A stretch of DNA of 64,000 nucleotides from Brevibacillus humidisoli. GTDB lineage: Bacteria > Bacillota > Bacilli > Brevibacillales > Brevibacillaceae. Location of the stretch: the NCBI RefSeq assembly GCF_020923435.1, contig NZ_CP087263.1, positions 4,359,970 through 4,423,969 on the forward strand, written 5' to 3'. The position numbers and the translations under genes are program-made. The notes below the pieces were generated by a model that had not been told where the DNA came from, made no database searches, and saw nothing but the letters and a program-made list of their open reading frames with translations. The first letter of the stretch is position 1. The number at the start of each line of letters is the position of its first letter. Positions 44,573-51,954 of the stretch are shown here, in pieces.

Positions 44573-45115
44573 ATGAAGGCAACAGGTATTGTTCGTCGAA
44601 TTGACGACCTCGGACGGGTCGTGATCCCAAAGGAAATCCGCCGAACGCTACGCATTCGCGAAGGGGACCCTCTTGAGATTTTTGTCGATCGTGACGGAGA
44701 AGTGATCTTGAAGAAGTACTCTCCCATTGGAGAACTGGGTGATTTCGCCAAAGAATACGCTGATTCACTGTATGAAAGTCTCAATCACGTCGTTTTGATA
44801 TCAGACCGGGATACGATCATTGCTGTTTCCGGCGCATCGAAAAAAGAGTATATGGACAAGCCGGTTGGCAGCATCGTCGAAAAAACATTGGAAGAGCGGA
44901 GAACACGTCTGGAGAAAAACCCAGGTCAATACGAGATCTGCCGCGACATGCCGGAACAATATGCAGCGTTTGTTGTCGCACCGATCATTGCGGGCGGTGA
45001 CCCAATCGGAGCGGTGGTTCTTCTCAGCAAGAACGATGCGGTCAAAATGTCCGATCTGGAGATGAAGATGGCTGAAACGGCTGCTGGCTTCCTCGGCAAA
45101 CAGATGGAGCAGTAG
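44573..45115 (+). CDS. spoVT: Stage V sporulation regulator SpoVT
   Basis: A 180-residue forespore transcription factor. The AbrB-like N-terminus M-K-A-T-G-I-V-R-R-I-D-D-L-G-R-V-V-I-P is identical to B. subtilis; the C-terminal GAF-like domain (~60-178) ends A-A-G-F-L-G-K-Q-M-E-Q. SpoVT adjusts sigma-G genes, both up and down. ATG 44573 matches the family start; ATG 44567 in the same frame lies closer to the GCGAGG site. Second AbrB-type protein in the window. Confidence 0.95.
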   Translation: MKATGIVRRIDDLGRVVIPKEIRRTLRIREGDPLEIFVDRDGEVILKKYSPIGELGDFAKEYADSLYESLNHVVLISDRDTIIAVSGASKKEYMDKPVGSIVEKTLEERRTRLEKNPGQYEICRDMPEQYAAFVVAPIIAGGDPIGAVVLLSKNDAVKMSDLEMKMAETAAGFLGKQMEQ

Positions 45116-45129
45116 ACACAAATAATGGT

Positions 45130-45165
45130 GCAGTCCCTGTTGATCCGCAGGGGGCTGCTTTTTTT
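45130..45165 (+). terminator. Terminator after spoVT
   Basis: GCAGTCCCTG pairs with CAGGGGGCTGC across a short loop (one wobble or bulge), followed by seven T. Confidence 0.85.
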
Positions 45166-45282
45166 CATGCACCGCGGGTGGAGTCGTGCGCCAGGGACAT
45201 ACAGGGGTGGAGGCTTTCTGTTTGAGCAGCAAGATGTGATATAATGGACGAAGTTTGGTTCGAGAGGAGACCGAAACCTTGT

Positions 45283-46950
45283 ATGTTCGCTGAAAAAAGC
45301 TCCAGCCACTTTGTGAAAGGCGCCGCTATTCTGGGGATCGCCGGTTTGATCTCCAAGCTGCTCGGCGCCGTTTATCGCATACCGTATCAAAACATTACGG
45401 GCGATATTGGGCTGTACGTCTATATGCAGGTTTATCCGCTCTACAGCACGCTGTTGATTCTGGCGACGGCTGGGTTTCCGATCGCGATATCGAAAATCGT
45501 ATCCGAACGTCTGGCGTTGGGTGACGTGTTGGGAGCGCGGAAAACATTTCGAGTGGCCAGCATGGTGCTGGCGGGCTTGGGACTTCTTTTCTTTCTCCTG
45601 CTGTACGCGGGAGCACCGTGGATTTCCCGGGTCATGGGGGACGAGCAGTTGACGCTTCCGCTCCGTGCGGTCGCCTGGTCGCTTCCCTTGGTGCCGGTGG
45701 TGGCTATTATGCGCGGTTACTTCCAGGGACATCAAAACATGGTACCAACCGGTGTTTCACAGGTTGTGGAACAGCTATTCCGGGTTATCGTCATTCTCAT
45801 CTCTGCTTTTTGGATGATGAATGTGTATCAAGATGCGTATCTCGCCGGTACCGGAGCGGTGTTTGCGGCTTTTCCGGGTGCGGTGATGGCTATACTGGTG
45901 CTGCTTTTTTACTGGCAGAAGAACACAAGGGCCCAACGGAGAGTGCTTCGACAGCAGCGGAAACAGATGGCAGGCAATGAGTCACAGCTCTCCAACCGGG
46001 CGATTCTGCGCAGTATCGTGGTGTACGCTCTCCCGATCTGCCTCGGCGCACTGGTATTGCCGCTGATACCTCTGGTCGATTCGCTTACGGTAGCTAACAT
46101 GCTGCAGTGGAGCGGTGTGTCGGAAGAGATGTCGAAGATTCTCAAGGGAGTATTTGACCGGGGTCAGCCGCTGATTCAGTTTGGAACCTTCTTCGCCACA
46201 TCGCTCTCGCTGGCTTTGGTGCCGGCGATCAGTGAAGCGGCGGCACAGGGACAGCAGCGGGTGATTGCGGTTCGAACCGAACTGGCGATGAGGCTGACGT
46301 TCCTGCTGGGACTGCCGGCCTCTTTTGGCCTCGCGCTGCTGGCTGAACCGGTTAACGTGATGCTGTACGGCGATGACAGCGGGACACAAGCGTTGGCGAT
46401 ACAAGCGTTTACGATCGTGTTTGCCACCTTGTCGATCTCCTCGTCCGGGATTCTGCAGGGGCTGGGCAGGGTGATGCTGCCCGCCGTTCACCTGATGATT
46501 GGCGTTATCGTCAAACTGCTGGCCAATCTGCTGCTAGTCCCGTTTTTGGGGATTTCAGGTTCGGCGATCGCTACCGTACTCGCCTACGCCGTGGCGATGC
46601 TGCTCAATGCTGTTGCGATTGTTCGCCACACGGGTGCCCGGTTTCCGCTTCGTACGCTGGTCGGCAAACCATTTCTCGCGGTATGCATGATGTCCGTGGT
46701 CGTCTTTGCCGTCGATTATGGCATGCTGGCCCTTCTGACCGATCAGATCGGTTCAGAGCGTCTGCTTCATGCGGTGGTTGGCTTGACCGGAGTGGCAGCC
46801 GGTGCAGTGGTTTACGGGATTTCGTTATTCTTGACAGGGGGGTTGACTCGCTCCGACCTGCGCTTGATCCCCAAGGGAGAGCGGATTGCGGCACTGCTGA
46901 CACGGCTGAGGCTCTTGCGGGAAGAAGTATCGCATGGTGAAACACACTGA
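45283..46950 (+). CDS. yabM: SpoVB/YabM-type lipid or oligosaccharide flippase
   Basis: A 555-residue MOP-superfamily membrane protein with about 14 hydrophobic segments. The opening K-G-A-A-I-L-G-I-A-G-L-I-S-K-L-L-G-A-V-Y-R-I-P is typical of SpoVB/MurJ-like flippases, which move lipid-linked glycans across the membrane. An extended -10 TGATATAAT (45237-45245) lies over the earlier in-frame ATG 45244, so ATG 45283 behind GAGAGGAG is the probable start. It stands between spoVT and yabN like B. subtilis yabM. Confidence 0.88.
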   Translation: MFAEKSSSHFVKGAAILGIAGLISKLLGAVYRIPYQNITGDIGLYVYMQVYPLYSTLLILATAGFPIAISKIVSERLALGDVLGARKTFRVASMVLAGLGLLFFLLLYAGAPWISRVMGDEQLTLPLRAVAWSLPLVPVVAIMRGYFQGHQNMVPTGVSQVVEQLFRVIVILISAFWMMNVYQDAYLAGTGAVFAAFPGAVMAILVLLFYWQKNTRAQRRVLRQQRKQMAGNESQLSNRAILRSIVVYALPICLGALVLPLIPLVDSLTVANMLQWSGVSEEMSKILKGVFDRGQPLIQFGTFFATSLSLALVPAISEAAAQGQQRVIAVRTELAMRLTFLLGLPASFGLALLAEPVNVMLYGDDSGTQALAIQAFTIVFATLSISSSGILQGLGRVMLPAVHLMIGVIVKLLANLLLVPFLGISGSAIATVLAYAVAMLLNAVAIVRHTGARFPLRTLVGKPFLAVCMMSVVVFAVDYGMLALLTDQIGSERLLHAVVGLTGVAAGAVVYGISLFLTGGLTRSDLRLIPKGERIAALLTRLRLLREEVSHGETH

Positions 46951-46963
46951 GAGGGAGGCAGAG

Positions 46964-48436
46964 TTGCCGATGGGGAGTAAGATCCGTGTAGTTGGACTCG
47001 GTGCAGGCACGCTGGATCAACTGCCGCTGGGCATATACAAGTTGCTGAAACACACACCGGTCCTTTATCTGCGGACAGCAGAGCATCCGATTGTGGCCGA
47101 GTTGCAGGCAGAGGGGGTATCGTATGAGTCGTTTGATCGTTTATACGAGAGCTACGATACGTTTGCCGAGGTGTACGAGAAGATAGTAGAACAATTGTTC
47201 CAGGCAGCCTGCTCGAATGATCTAGTCTATGCCGTGCCTGGGCACCCCTTGGTGGCAGAGCAGACCGTCCAATTGCTGCTGCAGCGTGCGCATGAAGCAT
47301 CGGTTGAGGTGGAGATTGTCGGTGGACAGAGTTTTCTCGATCCATTGTTCTCCCGTCTTGGTGTTGATCCGATTGACGGATTTGCTCTGCTGGATGGGAC
47401 CAGTCTGCAGTCGGAGCAGCTAAACCCCTCCCTTCATATCGTGATTGCACAAGTGTATGATCAGTTTACGGCATCTGATGTGAAGCTGACGTTGATGGAT
47501 GTATATCCGGATGAGTATCCTGTGACAGTGGTGACAGCGGTTGGCATACAGGGAGCAGAGCGGATCGAGAGGGTACCGCTGCACGAACTGGATCGCGTCG
47601 GCCATCTCGGCAACCTGAGTCTGGTGTATGTAGCTCCTGCGGAAGATCAGACGATCCGTTACCGTCAGTTTGGCTATCTCAAGGAGATTATCGCGATCCT
47701 GAGAAGTCCGGAGGGGTGTCCATGGGATCGGGAACAGACGCATCGCAGCATCCGCAAAAACCTGATCGAAGAGACGTACGAAGTGCTGGAAGCGATCGAT
47801 GACGACGATCCGGACGCGATGTGCGAAGAGTTGGGCGACCTGCTGCTGCAAATCATGCTTCATTCCCAAATGGCTGCAGAAGATGGATACTTTACGGTAG
47901 ACGATGTGATCGCCGGCCTCAATGAAAAGTTGATCCGCCGGCACCCGCATGTGTTCGGCGAGCAGCAGGCGGAGGACGCCGACCAGGCATTCGCCGGTTG
48001 GCAGGAGATCAAAGCAGCGGAAAAGGCGGCCAAGGGGATTGATCTTGCCGCTCAGTCCAAGTTGGCCGGAATCCCGCGCGATCTACCGGCGCTGATGTAC
48101 GCATACAAGCTGCAGAAGAAGGCGTCGGCTGTCGGATTTGACTGGGACGACCTGACTGACGTCTACCGCAAGATTGAGGAAGAGTACCGCGAATTGCAGC
48201 AAGCCCCCGCTGAGGAGCAGGCGGGAGAACTGGGCGATTTGCTGTTTGCTGTCGTCAACTTGGCCCGCTTTCTCAAAATCGATCCAGAAGAAGCGCTGGC
48301 GTTGACAAACCGCAAGTTTATGTCCCGCTTTCGCTACATCGAACAAAAACTGCAGGAGGCTGGTCGTACATTTGAAGAGACCAGTCTGGCAGAGATGGAC
48401 AAGTGGTGGGAAGAGGCGAAAACAAGAGGTACATAG
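46964..48436 (+). CDS. yabN: YabN: tetrapyrrole-methylase-like plus MazG nucleotide pyrophosphohydrolase
   Basis: About 490 residues in two domains. The N-terminal half (to ~235) has V-V-G-L-G-A-G and V-Y-A-V-P-G-H-P-L-V, the SAM-binding fold of tetrapyrrole methylases. The C-terminal half is MazG, with two E-E-L-G-D-L-L-like metal sites (C-E-E-L-G-D-L-L-L-Q and A-G-E-L-G-D-L-L-F-A) and L-R-S-P-E-G-C-P-W-D. MazG cleaves non-canonical NTPs. GAGGGAGG at 46951-46958 favours TTG 46964; ATG 46970 is next, and ATG 46934 would overlap yabM. Confidence 0.9.
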   Translation: MPMGSKIRVVGLGAGTLDQLPLGIYKLLKHTPVLYLRTAEHPIVAELQAEGVSYESFDRLYESYDTFAEVYEKIVEQLFQAACSNDLVYAVPGHPLVAEQTVQLLLQRAHEASVEVEIVGGQSFLDPLFSRLGVDPIDGFALLDGTSLQSEQLNPSLHIVIAQVYDQFTASDVKLTLMDVYPDEYPVTVVTAVGIQGAERIERVPLHELDRVGHLGNLSLVYVAPAEDQTIRYRQFGYLKEIIAILRSPEGCPWDREQTHRSIRKNLIEETYEVLEAIDDDDPDAMCEELGDLLLQIMLHSQMAAEDGYFTVDDVIAGLNEKLIRRHPHVFGEQQAEDADQAFAGWQEIKAAEKAAKGIDLAAQSKLAGIPRDLPALMYAYKLQKKASAVGFDWDDLTDVYRKIEEEYRELQQAPAEEQAGELGDLLFAVVNLARFLKIDPEEALALTNRKFMSRFRYIEQKLQEAGRTFEETSLAEMDKWWEEAKTRGT

Positions 48437-48515
48437 CGATCACGTGTACCGAACAAATAGACCCGGCAAGTCCGGTTGAAAAGATAGGCAGAGAGGGCAA
48501 GGGGAGGTTTTTCAC

Positions 48516-48809
48516 ATGAGATTGGACAAGTTTCTCAAGGTATCGCGGTTGATTAAACGACGCACATTGGCGAAAGATGTATGCGACCAAGGCCGGGTGG
48601 AGATCAATGACCGTCCGGCAAAGGCATCCAGTACGGTCAAACCAGGCGACAAACTGGCGATCCGATTCGGTCAAAAGGTAGTGGTCGTACAGGTGGAGGA
48701 GATTAAGGAGAACCCGCGCAAAGACGAGGCAGCGTCGCTGTACCAAGTGATCGGGGAGATCCCCGTACCGCGTGATGAGAAAGAAGAGGAGGACTACCTG
48801 CGAGGGTAG
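48516..48809 (+). CDS. rqcP: RqcP (YabO), S4-domain ribosome quality control factor
   Basis: A 97-residue S4 protein: M-R-L-D-K-F-L-K-V-S-R-L-I-K-R-R-T and G-R-V-E-I-N-D-R-P-A-K-A-S form the S4 RNA-binding fold. RqcP acts with RqcH to add alanine tails to nascent chains on split 50S subunits. GGGGAGG precedes ATG. In B. subtilis yabP follows directly; here ~1.15 kb of other DNA lies between. Confidence 0.93.
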   Translation: MRLDKFLKVSRLIKRRTLAKDVCDQGRVEINDRPAKASSTVKPGDKLAIRFGQKVVVVQVEEIKENPRKDEAASLYQVIGEIPVPRDEKEEEDYLRG

Positions 48810-48815
48810 TCTTTT

Positions 48816-49274
48816 TTACAATCCTCTACCTATAACATTGGCTGATATTGGTTGAAGCCCAATCTCTCTTGCCCATATGGATAGCTGACCTATATGGTGA
48901 ATCTCATGTGCAATGACATGGCGTAATAGTTCTCCTTTGGTATAACGTCCTTCAGCCCATGGAACAATCACAATATCGTTTTCGAAATCATTTGACCAAG
49001 TATTAAGGAACGCCTTTGTTTCTAGGAGCCAGGAATCGGACAGTTCCTTTACTTGTTCCAGCGACTTATAGTTCTCATATTGGACTTGGATATCTGGTTT
49101 GCCTTGTATTCCACGAATCCAACTATATTCCACGTCTGAAATATGGAAAAGTGTATAAAGAATACTCCCTGCCCCACCAATTCGATTGCGCAACAATTCT
49201 TCTATTGGGACTTGCTTGCACAGTTCAAACCATTCATCTCTTACCATCCAGTTATACTGAAACAACTTGATCAA
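48816..49274 (-). CDS. DinB-family putative metal-dependent protein (AT-rich insertion)
   Basis: A 152-residue DinB/YfiT-like four-helix bundle. Putative metal ligands are His in L-F-H-I-S-D-V-E (~44) and the two His in H-V-I-A-H-E-I-H-H-I-G-Q (~123-132). Many relatives are thiol-S-transferases, but the substrate is unknown. It lies on the reverse strand, only 6 bases from rqcP, and its codons are clearly more AT-rich than the neighbours, which suggests recent acquisition. No dedicated terminator was seen between the converging ends. Confidence 0.82.
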   Translation of the reverse strand: MIKLFQYNWMVRDEWFELCKQVPIEELLRNRIGGAGSILYTLFHISDVEYSWIRGIQGKPDIQVQYENYKSLEQVKELSDSWLLETKAFLNTWSNDFENDIVIVPWAEGRYTKGELLRHVIAHEIHHIGQLSIWAREIGLQPISANVIGRGL

Positions 49275-49537
49275 CGTAACCGCTCCTTATCAGCCAATGT
49301 AGTCTTTCGTTCATGAAGAAAACGATGCCTGCCTTAGTTTGGAATTTGTTGGGTAAACCTCAAGAATTACCAACATATTCTCCGCTCTATGATGTTATCC
49401 TTGTTTTAGAACAAATGTTCTTGTTTATCAATCTCAAAGGGGAGAGGAACTGGTCACATGATAAGGGATGGATGGATAGGAGGACAAGCTTTTGGACCTA
49501 CGCAAGGAGACACTGCGTACACAAGCAAACGCTACGA
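49275..49537. other. Intergenic stretch upstream of the DinB-type gene
   Basis: AT-rich at first, GC-richer later. An open frame from 49313 (M-K-K-T-M-P-A-L-V-W-N-L) has no convincing ribosome site and runs into the repeat element; it resembles nothing I know and may be debris of a past insertion. No RNA gene seen. Confidence 0.4.
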
Positions 49538-49753
49538 GGCGCAAAGAGAAAAACAGGTGAGCGAAAGCCTTGGCAGTGCCCACAGAGTCGGAGCGGAAAC
49601 AAAGCGGTACACGCTTGACGGCCAACTGCTTCGCTGAAATCCCCACGCCCCTTGAGGGCTTTTGGCCGTCGTACCGGTTTGTTGGAGCGGGTCATCTCAA
49701 CTTCCCTGCAGGCACTGGCACGAGCGGAGTACACCTGTTTTTCTCTTTGCGCC
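49538..49753. repeat. 216-bp inverted-repeat element related to the repeat near dnaX
   Basis: Outer arms GGCGCAAAGAGAAAAACAGG-TG (49538-49559) and their exact complement (49732-49753) match over 22 bases. Inner arms GACGGCCAA (49617-49625) and TTGGCCGTC (49662-49670) match over 9, with GGTAC/GTACC just outside them. The right side, 49690-49769, is the second copy of the 80-base repeat at 5469-5548. The left arm is a third, inverted partial copy. No transposase is present. It may be a miniature inverted-repeat element or encode a structured RNA. Confidence 0.75.
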
Positions 49754-49961
49754 ACCCCCACTATTCGTCCAAAGCAAAGTAGAGGGCCCTCAGAGTGTTT
49801 TTCCCCGTGACCGTATTGCTGAATCGGTGTTCCCTAAAACGGACAACCAATCGCAACAACGGCCCGTTTTCCCCGACCTTCCTGTTCTAAATGGACATCC
49901 CCTTCATAACATGGTACAAGAACGGATATGTCCGCAGTACGGAAAGGGGAGGGAGACAACG

Positions 49962-50246
49962 ATGGTAGAACAAACCAAACGACCGCGCCATGAAATCGTG
50001 ATGATCAATCGCCGCAGTCTCGCCATAAGCGGGGTAAAAAACGTGGAGAGCTTCGACAGCGAAGAGTTCCTGTTGGAAACAGACGCCGGGTTTTTGACCA
50101 TTCGCGGACAAAACTTACATATGAAGAACCTCAGTCTGGAAACCGGCGAAGTGGCGATCGAGGGACTTGTCAGCGAGATGGGATATCTGGAACAGGGGCA
50201 GGCCGGAGACCGGTCGCGGGGCTTCTTCGGCAAGTTGTTCAAGTGA
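49962..50246 (+). CDS. yabP: Sporulation protein YabP
   Basis: A 94-residue YabP/YqfC-type protein: I-N-R-R-S-L-A-I-S-G-V-K-N-V-E-S-F-D-S-E-E-F and L-E-T-G-E-V-A-I-E-G are the conserved core. In B. subtilis it is made under sigma-E in the mother cell and needed with YabQ for spore cortex. The frame is open far upstream, but GGGGAGGGAG places the start at ATG 49962. Stop and yabQ start overlap (GTGA). No clear sigma-E promoter could be assigned upstream. Confidence 0.92.
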   Translation: MVEQTKRPRHEIVMINRRSLAISGVKNVESFDSEEFLLETDAGFLTIRGQNLHMKNLSLETGEVAIEGLVSEMGYLEQGQAGDRSRGFFGKLFK

Positions 50247-50812
50247 GTATCTCCGTTCAACTGCAGACGATTGCGATCATGTCCGCGTGTGGCGTGCTGA
50301 TGGGAATCGGGTTCGACACCTATCAACTGTTCAGGCGGAAACGTCGGGTTCCCGCCTGGCTGGTTTTTTTGCTGGATCTCTGTTTTTGGCTGACAAGTGT
50401 TCTCCTCGTCTTTGCGGTCCTTCGCGAGATAAACGATGGGATCGTGCGCTGGCCGATCTTCATCGGTATGTTGGGTGGTGCCTGGCTGTACTTCACCCTA
50501 GGCAGTAAGATGTATACCCAATTGTTGCTAGCCGTGATAAAATGTATAAGGTGGCTTTATCGGACGGTTTTGACAATCATGGACATTTTGATCGTACAGC
50601 CGATCCTGTTTTTCTACAAGCTGATCTCGATTTTGCTAGGGTTTGTGTTCTCCGTATTGCTGGCTATCGGTTCGTTTTTGTGGAAGATTGTCTTGTTTGT
50701 GACGAATCCGTTTGCCAAATGGAGTCAACATATCGGGAAAGGTTTAGGACGGACAGGAGCAGGAGTATGGGCGCGAATGAAGAATTGGTTGTTGCCGAGA
50801 AAAAAGCGATAG
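50243..50812 (+). CDS. yabQ: Spore cortex protein YabQ
   Basis: A 189-residue membrane protein with hydrophobic segments at about 10-28, 42-62, 66-85 and 115-140 and a basic C-terminus ending in K-K-R. G-I-G-F-D-T-Y-Q-L-F is the family motif. YabQ sits in the outer forespore membrane and is required for cortex formation. Coupled to yabP by a four-base overlap, with GTG as start. Confidence 0.92.
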   Translation: MSISVQLQTIAIMSACGVLMGIGFDTYQLFRRKRRVPAWLVFLLDLCFWLTSVLLVFAVLREINDGIVRWPIFIGMLGGAWLYFTLGSKMYTQLLLAVIKCIRWLYRTVLTIMDILIVQPILFFYKLISILLGFVFSVLLAIGSFLWKIVLFVTNPFAKWSQHIGKGLGRTGAGVWARMKNWLLPRKKR

Positions 50813-50855
50813 GGTACGCTGGGGCTATCCAGCAGGGAAAAGGTGGTGTTGCAGG

Positions 50856-51161
50856 ATGAGACATAGCCCTTCTCAATCAAATCGACAAGGACAAAAGCGC
50901 AGGATTCGCTTCTTCCTGTTCCTCATGCTGTTTTTTTCCATCTGGACGGGCTATACGGCGTATCTGCAAAGCAGTGCATTAGCGGAAAAGGAACAGCAGC
51001 TGCACGAGCTTGAGCAGAAAGTGGCAACCATGCGACAAACCAATAATGAACTGCAGTATAAAATGAATCGCCTGCACGACAAGGAGTACATCGCCGAACT
51101 GGCGCGAAAAAAATACTCGCTTGCCAAGCCGGGTGAGGTGCTGTTCATCCTGCCAGAATAG
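50856..51161 (+). CDS. divIC: Cell division protein DivIC
   Basis: A 101-residue bitopic protein of the FtsB/DivIC group: basic cytoplasmic N-terminus, one membrane segment (~20-38), then a coiled coil (E-K-E-Q-Q-L-H-E-L-E-Q-K-V) and a short extracellular end with A-R-K-K-Y-S-L-A-K-P-G-E. It joins FtsL and DivIB in the divisome. Position after yabQ is conserved. Confidence 0.93.
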   Translation: MRHSPSQSNRQGQKRRIRFFLFLMLFFSIWTGYTAYLQSSALAEKEQQLHELEQKVATMRQTNNELQYKMNRLHDKEYIAELARKKYSLAKPGEVLFILPE

Positions 51162-51181
51162 CACGATGTGGTGTAAGCCGA

Positions 51182-51211
51182 TTGACACGTTTTTTTTCCT
51201 TCCGATATAAT
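51182..51211 (+). promoter_or_regulatory. Sigma-A promoter of yabR
   Basis: TTGACA (51182-51187), 18 bases, TATAAT (51206-51211); both consensus. A GGGAGG ribosome site follows before ATG 51256. Confidence 0.75.
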
Positions 51212-51255
51212 TTAAAATGTTCGAACTATTTTAATAAGGGAGGATTTCCACGTTC

Positions 51256-51627
51256 ATGGTAGTTGAAGTGGGCAGCAAGCTTGAGGGTAAAGTGACGGGT
51301 ATTACCAGTTTTGGAGCATTTGTAGAGCTGCCTGGAGGTGTTACCGGCCTGGTTCATATCAGTGAAATCGCTGATACCTATGTAAAGGATATCCATGAGC
51401 ACTTAAAGATAGGCGACACCGTGACGGTAAAGATCATGAACATCCAACAGGACGGGAAGATCGGGCTGTCGATAAAAAAAGCCGTCGATCGACCGCAAAA
51501 GCCACCTCGTCATGGCCGCGAACGTGGAGAAGGGTTTGAAGAAAAACTATCCAAGTTCTTAAAAGAGAGTGAAGACCGACTCTCTTCCATTCGCAAAAAC
51601 TACGACAAAAGAGGGCGAGGTCGCTAA
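51256..51627 (+). CDS. yabR: S1-domain RNA-binding protein YabR
   Basis: A 123-residue protein with a single N-terminal S1 domain (residues ~4-75: G-S-K-L-E-G-K-V-T-G-I-T-S-F-G-A-F-V-E-L; L-V-H-I-S-E-I-A; G-L-S-I-K-K-A) and a basic, Arg/Lys-rich tail. Members associate with ribosomes or degradosomal RNA; the exact role is unsettled. It has its own promoter. Confidence 0.92.
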   Translation: MVVEVGSKLEGKVTGITSFGAFVELPGGVTGLVHISEIADTYVKDIHEHLKIGDTVTVKIMNIQQDGKIGLSIKKAVDRPQKPPRHGRERGEGFEEKLSKFLKESEDRLSSIRKNYDKRGRGR

Positions 51628-51799
51628 AACCACTTGGCATCTGGCGACAAATAAGGCTTCTCTATCCTATATGCAACAGCGGTTAGAAAAAATATTTGCC
51701 AAAATGATAAAATGACGAGAAAAACAGGAAGGGTTATTCAGATCTTGTGGAGAATGTATATGATATAGCCCGTTTCGCTAGCGCGAATCACCTGATCGG
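51628..51799 (+). other. Untranslated stretch between yabR and an isolated terminator
   Basis: No gene is visible. In B. subtilis two tRNA genes lie here; no tRNA fold or T-loop sequence is present in this window. The stretch could be a long 3' leader of yabR or a small RNA of up to ~170 nt ending at the terminator. Confidence 0.4.
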
Positions 51800-51832
51800 C
51801 CGACGTTGAACGCAAAACGTCGGTTTTTTTTT
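51800..51832 (+). terminator. Strong terminator ahead of spoIIE
   Basis: CCGACGTT (51800-51807) and AACGTCGG (51816-51823) are perfect complements around an 8-base loop, then nine T. Confidence 0.9.
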
Positions 51833-51853
51833 GTCTTGGGTTTTCTCATTTTT

Positions 51854-51920
51854 TGTCGGACGATTCTGTGAATGGCGTCCCAAACTTTTGACAAAATTTC
51901 CACCACCCACTCCGTATAAT
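51854..51920 (+). promoter_or_regulatory. spoIIE promoter, Spo0A-activated type
   Basis: TTGACA (51888-51893) and TATAAT (51915-51920) are consensus but 21 bases apart, a spacing that blocks normal sigma-A use and is typical of Spo0A-activated promoters (spoIIG, spoIIE). TGTCGGA (51854-51860, one mismatch to a 0A box) lies upstream, and TTTGACA at the -35 is one base from the reverse 0A box. Confidence 0.75.
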
Positions 51921-51954
51921 GAGAACCACAAAACGCGAACGGGTGGTGTTAATC

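Noticed and set aside
49662-49961. Long upstream extension of the yabP frame through the repeat
   Set aside because: A GGGGAGGGAG ribosome site precedes ATG 49962, and the upstream part is the non-coding repeat also found near dnaX.
51628-51954. tRNA genes expected between yabR and spoIIE from B. subtilis gene order
   Set aside because: No T-loop (GTTCGAAT-like) sequence or cloverleaf pairing is present in this interval.
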